A DNA stretch of 64,000 nucleotides from Pseudoscleropodium purum (GCA_963969395.1 OZ017802.1:8000501-8064500); one strand, 5' to 3'; positions 11,234-24,354 are shown, counted from the stretch's first letter. The notes: generated by a model from the letters alone, not told the origin. Numbers and translations are program-made.

Positions 11234-12607
11234 GAAAATTGTGCACAATTGATATAGCATGTGAAAATGGTTTTAGAATGATGTCAACTTCGCACCAAGT
11301 TCCTACAATTAATGATTCACAAATAAATAAATGATAATGCAACAAATAATTCAAAAATCATCCCGTTCAATAATTGATTCTATAATGACCTCTTCAATTC
11401 CATAATTATAAAGCCTTAATGCAAAAAGACAAAATTTGAATAGGAGCCTCTAAAAAGACTAATCTCTTTTTGAAGATTAGCCTTTATACTTATTGAGATA
11501 ATTACAAAAGAAAATAACATCCCAACTATCCCAAACACCATGATAGCTATGAAGTTTTTAAACTATTAACTGAACAACTAAACAAAGTTGTGTCACTACA
11601 ATGCCAAAACAACTATTGAAGTTGATACAATCCAAACAATTTGCTTCACCAATAACATTCAAAAATTTCAAACCAACAAAGTTGAACATATCCAATGAAG
11701 ATTATAGGCAAGAGAAGGTATTTGAAAAAAATCTCCTTGTTGAATTTCAAAACATACAAGCTTTAACCTTTAATAAAAATCAAAACAATAAATTGAGTGC
11801 AAAGTCCTTACATTAATTTAAAATACAACTTGGATCATAAGCCTCTCCATTTATCAAAAAAACACAATTCTACTATCCCTAATTGTCACCTAAAGAAAAA
11901 ACTAAAGGCATTCAAAAGTTATAGAGTAGTGCAAAATCCCCTTACTAGGGATTCACTAGGGTTCTCTAGAAGAACCACCATAATGGATTCATTTATCTAT
12001 TGATTTTCCTCCACAAGATTTCCAAGAACGAAACATGCAAACAATAGAAACGCAATCATATTGACTACTATAGAACATTGTGTTAAGTGACATTGGATTT
12101 TGATTACTTGAATCCCAAACGCCACTCCAACCAAATTTTAACCATGTTGTGTAGCAAAAAAGTGGTTGTAAATAGGATTTGGAAACTCAAATTTAGTTGA
12201 TGTGAGAAGATATGCAATAGTCTTTGTCTACAAGATCAAACCAATGAATTATAAATTTACAAATATATTTGAATATATTCTAAATTTTTGAAACTTAACT
12301 TCATGATGTACTCTAAACATTTTTCTTACATCCATATACATATTTAGAACATTTTGGACTACTTGCATTTAGTTATTTTTTAAAATTGATTCATAGTTCA
12401 ATATGGTTTTAGGTCCTTCCACCTTATAAAATTCATAAATAGAAAAATTTGCATTTTATAACAAACATTTTAAAATAGAGTCACATTTAAATCTTTGTCA
12501 CTTGCAAGACCTTTGAGTTGCTTTTAGATTCATATCACTAAGGTAAACGTACCAATATTCAATCATTTAAGAAATTTTGTAGCATATCACATTCAGTATG
12601 AGGTGGT
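11234..12607. other. AT-rich intergenic DNA, nothing recognised
   Basis: No gene, RNA or repeat boundary could be supported. Two short Lys/Asn-rich open frames at 11601-12003 follow the AT-rich composition. Confidence 0.4.
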
Positions 12608-12821
12608 AGAAAAAAATTCCATATAAAAAAATAGGAAATATGGAGATTGCAAATTTTTCGAAATTATATTCCTAAAATTGAAATTACTATGAATTTTTGA
12701 AGCCCCAAAGTACTCATGACCCATAGCCAAAGTGTAGACTTTCAATTTCAATTGTTCAAGAAATACTTCTCCATTTACTATTTTTTACTTTTTTTGTTCA
12801 CTGCTTTGGAACAAGTGTCAT
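12608..12821 (+). repeat. Dispersed repeat R1, copy 1
   Basis: It shares an ordered series of blocks with 21761-21976 and 51365-51570: ATAGGAAATATGG-GATTGC, CCCATAGCCAA, CAATTTTGATCA-like text and ACTTTxTTGTTCACT. There is no coding capacity. It may be a fragment of a longer retroelement whose ends I cannot see. Confidence 0.6.
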
Positions 12822-13856
12822 AATCTTATTAGTCATAACCTTCAAAGGAACCATTAAGATCAATCCCTACTCATTCAAGCATTTTGAAGGGATGATTTAC
12901 ATGCAAAATCATTCACAAAGGGTTGATTCAACCACAAAGTGCCGATTTTGCCACAAGAACGTGACAAAAATGTTTCAGGAACTGCTCTTAACGTATGAGA
13001 ACGCACTAATGTAGGTGCATTCTGCACAAGATCTTGCCTTGCTGGGCTTGCTCTTGTGTAGAATGTGCCAGCACCATCTTGTTCTCTACTACAAAAAAAA
13101 ATTCCAAATTTTTTTTTTGAAATATGTTGCAACTTTACTTGCAAATATTGTACTGTACATGTTAGATAATTTTGTGTCCCTTAGTGACACCTCCCACCTT
13201 TAGCTCACTTCCAAGTACTCCTTGTAGTACTTAACTTCTAGTGGCACTAAGGGTCATGATGACCTAATACTGCATAGGCCACACACATTCAACATTAGGT
13301 TCCAACTTAAGTCATGGAATTTTCCATTCCTTTGTGACTTTCAACTTTCACTTTCAATACATAATCCCCACAAGACACTAGGCATGTCATTTGATGACAT
13401 GTAGTAGAACTTCTATTGATGTCCCAAAACACTTGATGTCAGCACTATTCCCCACCAATGCTAACCGTTCATGAATGGGATCCAACTCCCAACTAGGTCC
13501 AATCACTTTCACATGAAGACTCACTCATTAGGACTCACCAATCGGGACTCATATTGTAACCTAATGTAGAACGGAATACATTCAATCAATATCAAGAAAT
13601 GTACAAGCACTCTATGATAACACACAAGTGGTAGTGAGGCTCCAATACTAACCTCACCATCCATGGCCCTTTTGACTCACCATGACACCATTTAGGAAGG
13701 AGAAGGGAGACCACCCTTCCTTATAGTATTTTCTACAGGATTTGGTAGCCTTCTCATCCTATAGATCCCTAGAAGCACTCATGACACTTATCAACTTGGA
13801 AGACCACATGATTCCAAGTTCTTTTCCTAAAACCAAGCCCCAAAGGACTCCTAGTC
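12822..13856. other. Intergenic DNA, no gene recognised
   Basis: The region is slightly less AT-rich than its neighbours. 13200-13700 reads like decayed repeat DNA with many CAC/CTCA words. An 89-codon minus-strand frame at 12875-13144 has no recognisable motif. Confidence 0.35.
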
Positions 13857-13859
13857 TTT

Positions 13860-15103
13860 CACTAGAAGAAAACGACGTATTTTTGGACATTAGAAAAAAT
13901 GTCAAAGGTCACAAGAAACATGTCTACATTGACGTCATCTAAAATCCGTTATAATTGACAAGCAAAAAACATGCAAAAAATGTGCCTAAACGTAGCTTGT
14001 TTTTTGGTAACATCACAAAAAACATGATCTTCCAAGCTCTCCAAAATGCAACATCTAGACGCCATGTAAGCGCCATGTTGGCAAGGAGAGCCATGTAGGA
14101 TTTTTTTCATCCAACCTGTCCATACTACTTGACATGGCACTTGATGTAGTGGCAAGAAAATGATAACGTGGCATGCCTAATTAGCATACTTTTATGTTGT
14201 TTGAAAATTTTAATGTTGCTTTTTAAGACATCAAATAATACATACCATATTTGTAGGGGCAAAATCAACAAAAAACAATTAGTGAAAATAAGTTAAAAAA
14301 TAAAATAAAAACAACAAGAATAATTATAGAATTCACCAAGAATTAAAGAAAACTAACCTTCTACCATCAAGAAAATTTTTTATGGCAAAATGAAGGAATT
14401 TTTTCATTGAAAATTAGTGAAGATGAAGATTACGAAGGTCATATTTGTATCTATTCTCTGTCCATGGTGAGACAAAAGATATGGGAGAACTAGAATATGA
14501 AAACTTGGCCATTGTACTTTTTGACAATGTTTCAAATGTCTAGATGTTGATTCAGACATTTTGATGTTGTTTCAAACATCACAATGTTGTTTCTGACATC
14601 TAAATTATGTTGTCTCAAATATTTGACATTGAACATAATTCTTGTTGTATATATCCCATATGGATTGTTTCACTTCCTACCACCCTGCTTGTATGAAGGT
14701 CATCTCTTTTCATCTATTGTGTTCATTTATCCATTTCTTTATTTTGCAAAGCATGCCATGTGATTGCCCTTCTACTAAAATTTTCACATATGGTCAATAT
14801 TTTACCATAAACTATAGTAATTTTATTAACTTACCCATAGTGAAAAACAACGTAGTCACTGACATGGCTATCTATGTTTTAAAGTATGTTTATGAAAAAC
14901 ATAAACCTATCTCTTTTAACATCGTTAGAAACATGTATGTCTTCTTTGACATCAAGACGTTTTTCTACAAACATAACCACATTTATAGTGACATCACATG
15001 GAATTTGGACTTCCGAGGGCTTGAATTGTCCGATGTTGTTTGTTTTTGAAAACAAGGCCCATTTCAATAAAACAACAATAAAAAATTTGGGTTTCTTATA
15101 GTG
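13860..15103 (+). mobile_element. Non-autonomous CACTA (En/Spm-type) element
   Basis: The left end is CACTAGAAGAAAACGAC (13860) and the right end, read inverted, is CACTATAAGAAACCC (15103): 12-bp inverted ends with one difference. It is flanked by a 3-bp duplication TTT (13857-13859 and 15104-15106), as expected for CACTA elements. The 1244-bp interior holds repeated ATGTTG..CAGACATTT-like segments (about 14530-14640) but no transposase frame. The open frames at 14642-15101 are short and without family features. Related, more decayed ends lie at 4172 and 35719. Confidence 0.85.
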
Positions 15104-15106
15104 TTT

Positions 15107-15794
15107 CTATTAGAATAACTTTTAGCTCACAACTTCAAATCCAAAGTGCAAGCCCATTTTTGTGATTTATACTTTTTGTAGATCACCGTGGACTACTCAC
15201 TTTTCTAATTGCAACAAGTTATAAGGAAATTATGGCCCTTCAAAGATCCAAGTCCCTTAGAAGGGTACTTCTTCAAGACTTTTCTTTCTTTGGATGCCCA
15301 TAATTTTCAGGTCCTAATTAACCTCCTCATAATACATAGCATTCTGAAAAGATGATCTCCTAAAATTTTCAATTATATGCAATATACTCCATTTGGCTCA
15401 AAGTCTCATCCCTACATCTTAGGACGTGGTTGGGACACATCGAGACATTGCCAACTTTGAAGAGCCATATCTTTTGACTTACAACTTTGATCCTCGCGTT
15501 TTTTGTACCCATGAGTGCATCTTCTTAGAAGTTCTCTAAGCATATGCAACATGCCACCCTATTAGTCCCAAGCAGAGCACTACAATGCTCTAATTGCTTA
15601 AGATTCCCAATTGAGCACACCTCATTTCTTGCAAGGCTTGGGAAGTCACCTCCAACGTCCTCCTTGCTCACTAAGGTGGTATGGGCAATGGACACGCCTC
15701 AAAATGAAGGTTGTGATAGGTAATAGGCATGTTTGACAACTAATACATTTACCTTATCAGAATCAATTAAGGGAGTCGACTTCTTTTTAACCAC
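15107..15794. other. Intergenic DNA, nothing recognised
   Basis: No gene or repeat boundary could be supported between the CACTA element and the next TTAA-flanked element. Confidence 0.35.
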
Positions 15795-15798
15795 TTAA

Positions 15799-16701
15799 CA
15801 CCGAAAGGACCAAGGTCTTTATTTATGCCAAAAAACACTCAAAATTGCCATTTCAATAGCAAAAAATAAAAAAATTTAAAACATTTTTTTTTTTCACATC
15901 TAACCATAGGATCTTATACTCAACTAGTATGAAAATCTATGGAAAAAATTTCAGAATTTTTGACCGCATAGAGTACAAGATATTGGCATATAAAGTGAAG
16001 AAAACAAGTTTTTCAACACATTGCAAGACAAGATTTTTTGACTTTGAAAATTTTTAAATTAAAATTTTTGCACTATAAAGTTCTGAGCTTCAAATCTTTA
16101 CAGTGAAAAATTTAATTGAGAGTCTTGGAAAATAAAATAAAATTCAAAAAAACTTAATTTTTATCCTTTAAAAAATTATTAAGTAGAAGTAGATACAAGA
16201 TAGAAGGAAAATATAAATTATCAATATCTCTACAATGGAATTAAAATGCACTAATCCCAATGGTGAGATTGTTTTAGGAAGAAAATTAAACCATGTGATT
16301 TTTTTTTTAAATTGAAAAAATTGCATTTAGAAATGAATCCTACAAGTTATTTTTTCAAAAAGATGCTCTAATTGCCTAAAAAACAAGATTGTCCATAACT
16401 TTCTCATAACAAATCCAAATTAAATGAATCAAAGTTTTCCTTGTAGACAAAAATCTAATCTATGAGAAAAAAAATTGAAATTTTTGAAACTTTTTTTGTT
16501 GCTCTCCGTCCCCTATTTTGAGCTTATTTGGGCATAATATTTGTTCCCGGGCATCTATTTGAAGAAAAATTATATTCCCACAAAGTTAATCAATTTTTCT
16601 ATCTTAAAAAAGAGTTCCAAAAATTTAGAAATATATTTCAGCCCATAGGTACCTACCCAAAATCCCATTTGTCCCTTGAAGGGACAATGGTCTTTTAGGG
16701 G
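15799..16701 (+). mobile_element. TTAA-flanked non-autonomous element, copy 1
   Basis: TTAA (15795-15798) is followed by CACCGAAAGGACCAAGG. The far end reads ACAATGGTCTTTTAGGGG, then TTAA (16702-16705). Read inverted, the far end is CCCCTAAAAGACCATTGT, so the ends are inverted repeats of about 15 bp. Length 903 bp, no coding capacity. It shares its whole length in order with the copies at 27430-28608 and 38741-39658, and in inverse orientation with 48390-49314. A 4-bp TTAA target and ends starting CCC are the piggyBac hallmark. That is inference from ends alone, as no transposase of that type is in the window. Confidence 0.85.
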
Positions 16702-16748
16702 TTAAGGAGTTACACATATCTAGAGCATAGATTTCTTGAGTGCGTAAA

Positions 16749-16893
16749 TTTTTCCATGTATAGAAATAGAATTTGGAAGGATTCCAAATTTTTAGAATTT
16801 TAGCTCTTAAAACATAATTATTATAAATTTTTTAGTTGAAGATTTTGTTCTTCCTACACTAGTGATATAAACTTCCCTATTTTTTACTAAGGC
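16749..16893 (+). repeat. Dispersed repeat R2, copy 2
   Basis: A diverged direct repeat of 7120-7262, sharing CCATGTATAGAAATAGA-like, TTTGGAAGGATT and TAGTGATATA blocks. It lies just outside the TTAA-flanked element. Confidence 0.5.
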
Positions 16894-19468
16894 ATTAGAG
16901 AAAATTTGGAGTGAGAGAAGGGCTCTTTCTTGTAAATCTCCATTATTGCAAAGTGGAGTCAAGAATGAGATTTGAGGTATTATGGGCTCTTGTGACAATG
17001 CTTTCCTTCTAATTGAGGTTCCCTTGTGAGCCAATTGGTATGGATCATTTGGACATAATTGGAGTGTACTTGGAGCATACTTGCTTGACTCGGAGTTACC
17101 CAACCTCATTTGATCAAGACAAAAAGGTTTGAGTTTATTAGCCAACATTAGGATGTATTGGACCCAAACAAATTGTTTTGTATCTAGCTTGCTTATTGGA
17201 AATTATGTCTCACAACTTAACGTTGTCGTGCTGTAAATTTTTACATATCATAAATTTGTACCAATTTACTAGTATGATAAGATTTTATTATTCAAAACAA
17301 AGAAACTTCTTGATGATGCTTCGAGTGGCTTCAAGATGACACTTGTAACTGACGAAGCTAATAAAAAAGATTCAATCCTAGAAAAACTTCATCAGTTTAA
17401 AGTAGTCTTCTCAATTCTATAGAGTTTATATTTTGGTGTAAAGTTTAACTCTTTAATGTCAAACTAGAGGATTTTTTCTAAGTCTCAAGATGAAAAACCT
17501 CAACTGGATCTCGAATTTGAGTTTTCCTTATCTCAATTGCCAGATCAACTTCTTTTGCCATCAACTCTTGAACTATTTTATGAGCACCTGCAAGATGAGG
17601 TCGGTCCTTCTCGACCGTCCAAACAACCACGTTTAAAGCAACTATGATATGGGAATCTCCAATAGGACACTCGGACACTAGTCATTTTGCTACAAATCGG
17701 ATGTGTTGAGTCCGGTAGTCGAGAGATGATGTTCGAAGGAAGTTTTGAAAAACTAAATGAAGACGAGTATTACTACATGGTCAAACCCATTAAGAGAAGT
17801 CGCGGTCATCAACGAGGTTAAAAGGGCCAATTAACCCTTTAACTAAAATTGATCATGCGGATTACGTTGCCACCACTATCGGACGCATTCTCAAATTCTT
17901 ATAGATGAAATAATCTTCTTCTTGAAACTATAGGTTTTTACCTCTAGTAGACATTTGCTTAAGTATTAGACTTTGGTTTGTGTGTAGAAGTACTTTTAGA
18001 AATTGTTTGGTGTATTTGAAAGCGATAGGATTAGATTCAAATTGCCCTTTCGTGGATTAAAGAGACATTTGTATTTGTAAGTGGAAAGTTATGAGCATAA
18101 GAGTGAGAGACGGTTTGCTGCCACCAAAATGAAGAGAGACAGAGATTCGAGTAAACATTATGACTTATAGAATTCACTTCTATTTCTGAATTTTGGAAGC
18201 ATGAGAGAAATCTTTTATATCCTACTATGAGTTTAGATTTCAAAACATTTAAATCATTTTAGTGAAAGTTATGAAAGTTTGAAGAAAGGAAGGCTTGCAA
18301 CCTTCTCAATTAGAGAGTTTGGATGAGGTTTGCAGGTGGATGTATCTAGTGCATCCTTTCTCTTTTCAAAATTTTGCGTAAATGTTGTTTGAGGAAGAAG
18401 ATCCATTCTAGATTTCTTGGATTTTGTTTTGGTACCTTTCCCCGTAGCGAACTTTGTTCCATTTTATATTCGTAATTAGGCACTTTCAATTTTTAGTTAT
18501 ATTGTAGTGGTAAGGTCGGATTAATGACCAATGAGACCATTGTAAATGCATCAAGTAGGCGGTGCTAGTTTCCCCTTGTAGTGAGGATGGAGTGATGACC
18601 TATAGACTAATGTTTGGTAGTAACAGAGGTGCAAGTTGCCCTTACCCAATAAATAGTTGCAGGTACTCAAGTAGTTATTAAAACTACTTGAAGGTGTTTG
18701 CATTTAAACCTTTGAACTAGTAGTAGATACCAATGAGGCTTTGAAACCTAATCAATGTTGAACACTACTAGATGCCTCGGATCTTGGATACAAATAAATT
18801 CGGTAGTTGAAGACAATGTGTGTTTTGAATACTAGATTAGACCAAGAGAGATATATTCTTCTTCCACATCTTTTAGTTCCAAGTCATTTTCAGTTGCAAC
18901 CATATACCTCGCGTATTTCCAAAGCATAATACTTTCACCTCGACAATGCATAAATTGAAAATTGTTTGATTTTAAATACAAAGTCAAAATTTTTAAATTT
19001 GATAAGGTGGTAAATAATAAGTTGTTGCATTTTTTATGAGGTAAGAATTTTGGATCAAAATCCACCCATGCAATAAATATTGGAATTCCATCATTAGAAA
19101 AAATACTAGGCTTCTAGAAGGCCATTCCATAGTAACATCCTTAAGGATTTCCACATCATTGTTGGCTTTACAAATTCCTAGTATCATGAAGTTTACTTGA
19201 TTTTACTTTTGTCAAAAATGTCAAAATACAATAATCACAACACCAAAATACATGGCATTTGATTAACAAATTAAACAAACTTTAAAGTCAATTTGAGTAA
19301 TTTTTTGAAGCTATTTACCAAAGGCAAGTAACTTCAAAAGGCACTTACCTAATTTTGTGTGTTTGATATGAAAAGAAAAGGTCTTTATACAAGTGAGGTA
19401 GGAGTAGATAATTTTATGTGGGATATGTAAATTAGGATTAATAAGAGCTCAATCGCTGATAGTAAAAT
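16894..19468. other. Intergenic DNA, no gene recognised
   Basis: Around 17480-17900 the base composition is more mixed and a 66-codon minus-strand frame (17478-17678) contains CPIGDSHIIVAL. No domain could be confirmed. The stretch 18250-18700 resembles decayed retroelement DNA but has no identifiable gag/pol motif. Confidence 0.35.
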
Positions 19469-19857
19469 CAAATGTAGTAATTGTGTTCAAAGTTAAATTT
19501 TAAACCTCATTTAGTCATAGTAGAATAACTTTTTTCACAAAACTTTAAGATAAATTAATGTGGGGAATCAAGTTAAATTTCATCTTAAAAAATCCATTTG
19601 AAATTTTAACACTCCAACTAAAAGTTATGGTCAAATTTTAGGGAGGGGTTGGAATGGACATTTTTTTGGACATTTTCAAACACCCACAATGAATTTTGTC
19701 CATAACTTTTAATTGGAATCTCAAAATTTTAAATGGATTTTTGAAGATGAAATTTCACTTGATTTCTTACATTATTTTAATTTAGTTTAAAAAATATATA
19801 TTCTACTATGTATAAATGAGATCTAAAATTTGAATTTAAATACAAAACCTACATTTG
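19469..19857. mobile_element. Foldback element, ~165-bp arms
   Basis: Left arm about 19469-19640 and right arm about 19690-19857 are diverged reverse complements. Paired blocks include AAATTTCATCTTxAAAAATC, AAAAGTTATGG and CATAGTAGAATA. The two arms nearly meet, with a short loop. There is no coding capacity. It is consistent with a MITE; I found no clear target duplication. Confidence 0.7.
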
Positions 19858-19977
19858 ACAACAAGTGGCCTATCTTCAAATTATCCTGTAGCCTTTGAAG
19901 ATTTATGATGGACAATTAATTTTTTATAAAAACAGCCTCTTTACCTTTCATTTTCACCAAATGCTCACAAAATGAGC

Positions 19978-20271
19978 CATTGGGAAAAATCTGAGCCTTG
20001 TGGAGGGCTGTTAAAAAATCTGTTTTCGGTGCCCCATAGTGCAATTATAGGAAAAAAAAAAAATATTTAAAAAAATAATAATATTAAAATAATAATAAAA
20101 TAATAATAAATTTGAAAACCTAATGTGGCACTGATGTGACACAAATAGTGCCACATCAGCAAGTTTCATTAAAAAATAAAAAAATAAGGAATTTCCTCTC
20201 TAATCGCACCAAGGTAGTTGCAAGTAGTTCCAAATTGGCAAACTTCCTGAGGCCTAAAATTTCTTGTAATG
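19978..20271. mobile_element. Small inverted-repeat element family B, copy 1
   Basis: The left end CATTGGGAAAAATCTGAGCC and the right end, read inverted as CATTACAAGAAATTTTAGGC, resemble the ends of the copies at 23718-23966, 27892-28181 and 63672-63954. Size about 294 bp. The interior has a hairpin built on GTGGCACT..AGTGCCAC near 20124-20157 and an AATAAT-rich tract. This is the most diverged copy, so the call is softer than the others. A further right-end remnant of the family ends near 20594. Confidence 0.45.
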
Positions 20272-20599
20272 CTTTCACATTTATATAAAAGAAATTCTTG
20301 AAGGTAAACCATTGGACTATTTGGGGGCATTTTCATCTTTTTTTATAATTTTGGATTGAGTGTAAAGTGCATTTGAGTGTAAAGTATTTAATAATTAGGA
20401 TTAAAGTGTATTAAAGTACCTTATTCCTGACTATGAAATTCTATATACTTGTATTTGGAGTCACTTACAACAACTAATATTTGACTTATGATGAACAAAA
20501 ATTAGGGAAAAAATAAATCATTAAAAAAAAAAGTTTGTAAGGTCCTCGGAGGGCTATGGAGCATTCTTCCTAAGGCCTTGTATTTTTTCTAATGTTTAA

Positions 20600-20990
20600 C
20601 CTCTAAAATGCTAAGATTTCTCTAAGGGGACTCTCGAAGGTTTGGAAAGGTACCTATGCTCTTAGTTTTTTGCAAGATTTTTTGAAACTTTTTTTTCACA
20701 TAAAAAGAGTGATGAGCTTTTGAAAAATAGAATTTTTATTTTAATTAGTGCCCAAGAACAAAAATTATGACATAATAAGCCCAAAATAGGCGAGGACAAG
20801 CAAGGAAAAAAATTAAATTTAAAAAAATTGTTTCTTTAAGATTATATTTTGTCTGTGAGAAAATAATTGATTCACTCCATTTGGATAAGTAATGTGCAAA
20901 GTCATGCAACTCCTTATTTTGTAGGCAATTTTAGCAAATTTTTGACATATTAATAGATTGAATTCATTTTTGAATTCAGATTTTATAATT
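20600..20990 (-). mobile_element. Diverged TTAA-flanked element, truncated copy
   Basis: TTAA (20596-20599) is followed by CCTCTAAAATGCTAAG. Then come blocks in the order seen in the minus orientation of copy 1: GGTACCTATG, GTGCCCAAGAACAAAAATTATG and CCCAAAATAGGCGAGG. Similarity fades after about 20990 and the other end is not visible. Confidence 0.5.
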
Positions 20991-21286
20991 CATACTTGTT
21001 GTCTTCTAGATTTATACGGGATAGATTATCAAAAAAATAGAATACCTTTCAAGTGCATTTGATCCTTTGAACTTTTGGTACTTTCATACTTTTGACAATT
21101 AAAATGATTCAATATCTACATTTGAGCAAAACCAACAAAATGAAGATTCTAAAGTCTTATTTCTATTCCAATTGAAAATAGTGGAAAAATCCTAAACATG
21201 ATTATTTTATTTAAAATTGGATGTTAAAGATCTATCATGACATTTCTACATAGATATTGACTAGAAATTTTCTTTATACTATTATA

Positions 21287-21327
21287 TTCTATACTATAAT
21301 TTCTATACTATAATTTCTATACTATAA
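21287..21327 (+). repeat. Three tandem 14-bp units
   Basis: TTCTATACTATAA occurs three times with a 14-bp period (21287, 21301, 21315). Confidence 0.85.
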
Positions 21328-21760
21328 TGTACTTCTATTATGAAGTTTTTATAATTTTAAGAGCATGTTTTGTATTCAATATGATTTTCTTCACTTTTTC
21401 TTCAAATGTTCATGGTGATGTAAAATTTTCACATACAAGCTTAAAAAATTTATGACATGTATTAGACTTTTGATTTCATCTTTGAAAATTAAATCTAAAA
21501 ACTTCTCTCATAAATAGTTTTAAAATAGTGGATACAAAGCAAAGGACTACAAGAACCTAAGCTCCATCTATTAGGTATAAGTGTTACTAAATGATGACTA
21601 GTCTAATCCTTGATGTTGAAATTGTACAATTGCTACATACAAATTTTAGTAAACAAAAAGTCTCATGATGAACAAAGAAACCAATTAATTAAAATTGAAC
21701 TAGCTATAGCCAATTATTTATGCAATTCAAAGATAGATCATGAGTTGTATGAAGCAATGC

Positions 21761-21976
21761 AATTTTTTTCCCAAGTAGAAAGATAGGAAATATGGGGATT
21801 GCAAATCTTTTGTAATTTTATTTCCAAAATTGGAATTAACTATCAATTTTGGGAGTCTAAAAGTCCTCAAAACCCATAGCCAATGTCTAGACTCTTCCAA
21901 TTTTGATCATTAAAGAACTACTTTCCTACTCACTACTTCCTACTTTCTTGTTCACTATTGTGGGACATGTGTCATG
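21761..21976 (+). repeat. Dispersed repeat R1, copy 2
   Basis: It matches 12608-12821 and 51365-51570 in block order (AGATAGGAAATATGGGGATT, CCCATAGCCAATGTCTAGAC, CCAATTTTGATCAT). The open frame at 21903-22238 overlaps its end and has no recognisable family. Confidence 0.65.
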
Positions 21977-22239
21977 CACTAGTAGGGGATGTAGTTGCAA
22001 GAAAAGGGGTTCATTTTTTGTAGCGTTTTGCCAAAATTGTAGTTTTTGCACTCAATATTATGAGTACTATGAAACAAAACAATCTCAACTATTGATAAAA
22101 AAATCAATGACTAAAAGTATTGTTTTAAATACCATGAGTACTTGTAGTACTAAAATATTATTATTTGAAATAAAATTCAAATTGTCGCAAAAAATAGATA
22201 CAATGAGGTATAAATTAATTATAAATGGAAAATCATGAA

Positions 22240-23717
22240 AAAAAAAATCTTTAAAAATCTTTAAAAAAATCTTTAAATGTCACCAATTGAAGTATCTAGT
22301 TTAATCCACCTTAATTCCTGTACTTGTAAAGAATTATCCCAGTTGTAGGCACTAGGGTTAGGGTGTTGTATTTAGAAAGTTGGATCCTCCAGATTTACAC
22401 TTTGGTCATCTCCATCATCCCCCCCAAATTTAGAGCGTACTTAGAGAGTTCTCACACTATTGGTCTAATCTTTCAAAGCCATTCTATACTGTAAGCAACC
22501 ACAGTACTATCCTTCCAGAACCGTAACCAACATTGATAGTAGTTCTCAAGCATGACACACTCACACAAGTGCACCATAATGGCAACAGGGAATCAAAGAT
22601 CAACTCAAATATTCTTCATTGACTTTTACCCCGTTCATTTACCATCCTTTCGCTTCTTGTACAGGCTAGATTAGATTGGCACCAAAATTTCTGTTGCCCC
22701 CTCAACTTCTCTCGCTGGAAGAGGATTGGCAATGATGCTCCAAAAAGCCATCGAGGCTCGCATTTATTCCATTTTAAGATGCCATCATGTTATTTTAAGA
22801 CTCCATTATGTTACTTTAAGCAAGCTTAGAGGCAAGGATCAAGCAATCTCAAAGGCCCTTTTTTCACCCGAATCTTTCTCTAATGGTTGGTTGCAATATT
22901 GAGAGTTTTTGAATCAATCATAATGCGCTACTATTGCACGAGATTTAGTACCATAGTTAATCACTACTCATTTCTAGCTCAACATAATCAAACCATTCTA
23001 GAATAGACAATCAATTTCTACAATATAGGCTAGTGTAGTTCTATACAAGTAGGCATGTATAACTATTTAGTTTTGACATGTTATGAGCAGTTATAGGTGT
23101 TGTGCTAGGTATTATTGGTAGGTGGCAATGAGTAGAATGAGAGATTGTTCGTATTTGGAATGGCTACAATCAATATTCAAAAAATTCAATGGCCATTACT
23201 AGAGTTGCCCAATTGAAGTGGCTCATTTCTCATTTGTGGCTAATTAGTATATGATTATGATCTAGTCGGTAATGGCAATTTTAATTAACTAATTTGCACA
23301 GGTGACATGTCTTACTTCTAGAAGGTTTTGGTTGGAAATTAATCATCCCCAGTGGCTACAAAAATTAAATGCATTGAAGTTTAATTGTGAACAATGTCGT
23401 GGTAGTTGTTGATGCCTCATTTGATGTCTTGCACAAACATTAGGAATTCACATTGTGAGTGCAAGGAGGCTTTAAAGCTTGATTAGCTTGTTGATTGTTT
23501 GAGCTTCATGTACTTGTAAGTAGACCATCATTGTGAGTATTGGCATCTTATATTCTAGTGAAGTTTTTGCAAATACAATCAAGTGAAGTCCTTGTCAAAT
23601 TTTTTTGTATTTATGTCAATTGAATTCCTATTCTGCATAAAGAAACACTTCAAGTAGAGAAGGGCAAATCAATGTCTTGTTAGATGTGCATGAAGTTATT
23701 TTCTTTGTGAATGGTAG
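22240..23717. other. Intergenic DNA, nothing recognised
   Basis: A short AAAAATCTTT repeat lies at 22240-22275. No gene, RNA gene or element boundary could be supported. Confidence 0.35.
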
Positions 23718-23966
23718 TATTAGAAGATTTTTGGGGCCTCTGGATGCCTGTGAGTTATCATAGCCTGTGAACGTAGGAAACAAGTTCAGCGCAACGGTCT
23801 AACGTGGCCGAGACCTTGCCACGTCATTGACCAAATTTTATTTTATTTTTATAATTTTTTTATGAAAAAAAATTTCTGACAATGGGTTTTTCCCCTCGCT
23901 ACGGGGAACAATTGCGGGGGAACAGGCCCAAAATAGGCTTCTAGACCCTCCAAAACTCTTCTAATG
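23718..23966 (+). mobile_element. Small inverted-repeat element family B, copy 2
   Basis: The left end is ATTAGAAGATTTTTGGGGCC. The right end, read inverted, is CATTAGAAGAGTTTTGGAGG. Length about 249 bp. The interior includes CGTGGCCGAGACC..GCCACGTCATTG and CCCCTCGCTACGGGGAACAA, both recurring in the copy at 63672-63954. There is no coding capacity. Confidence 0.75.
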
Positions 23967-24354
23967 TATAAGTAGTGTTTTAGATATTCCATATTGATAT
24001 ACTTTTTGAATTGCATACCTTATTTATTTAGAATATGTTGTCATGCATTTGCAATAGCAAGCAATATTAATTGGAATGTCAATTAATTTACAGATTCAAT
24101 GTTATAACTGAGCTCTTTAATGGCACAAAACTTGTATTAGTTGCAAGTCATGCTAATTATTGTAAAAGTCTATTTTGAAGTCGTCTTAATTAATATAGAA
24201 GTCAATCTTGCACAATTCAATTGAAGTTCAAGTGGGCATTGTTTGATTTCAAGATAGCTGCCATTCAGAGCTTCCAATGAGCTCCAATAGGACCAAAGAG
24301 GGTTTCATTTCCAAAGAAGGCTAGTTTGATAGTAGTAGAAGTGAGCCAGATTCT

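Noticed and set aside
17478..17678. A minus-strand frame with CPIGDSHIIVAL, slightly reminiscent of molybdopterin synthase large subunit
   Set aside because: The downstream residues and spacing do not match the family, no second block was found, and the frame is only 66 codons.
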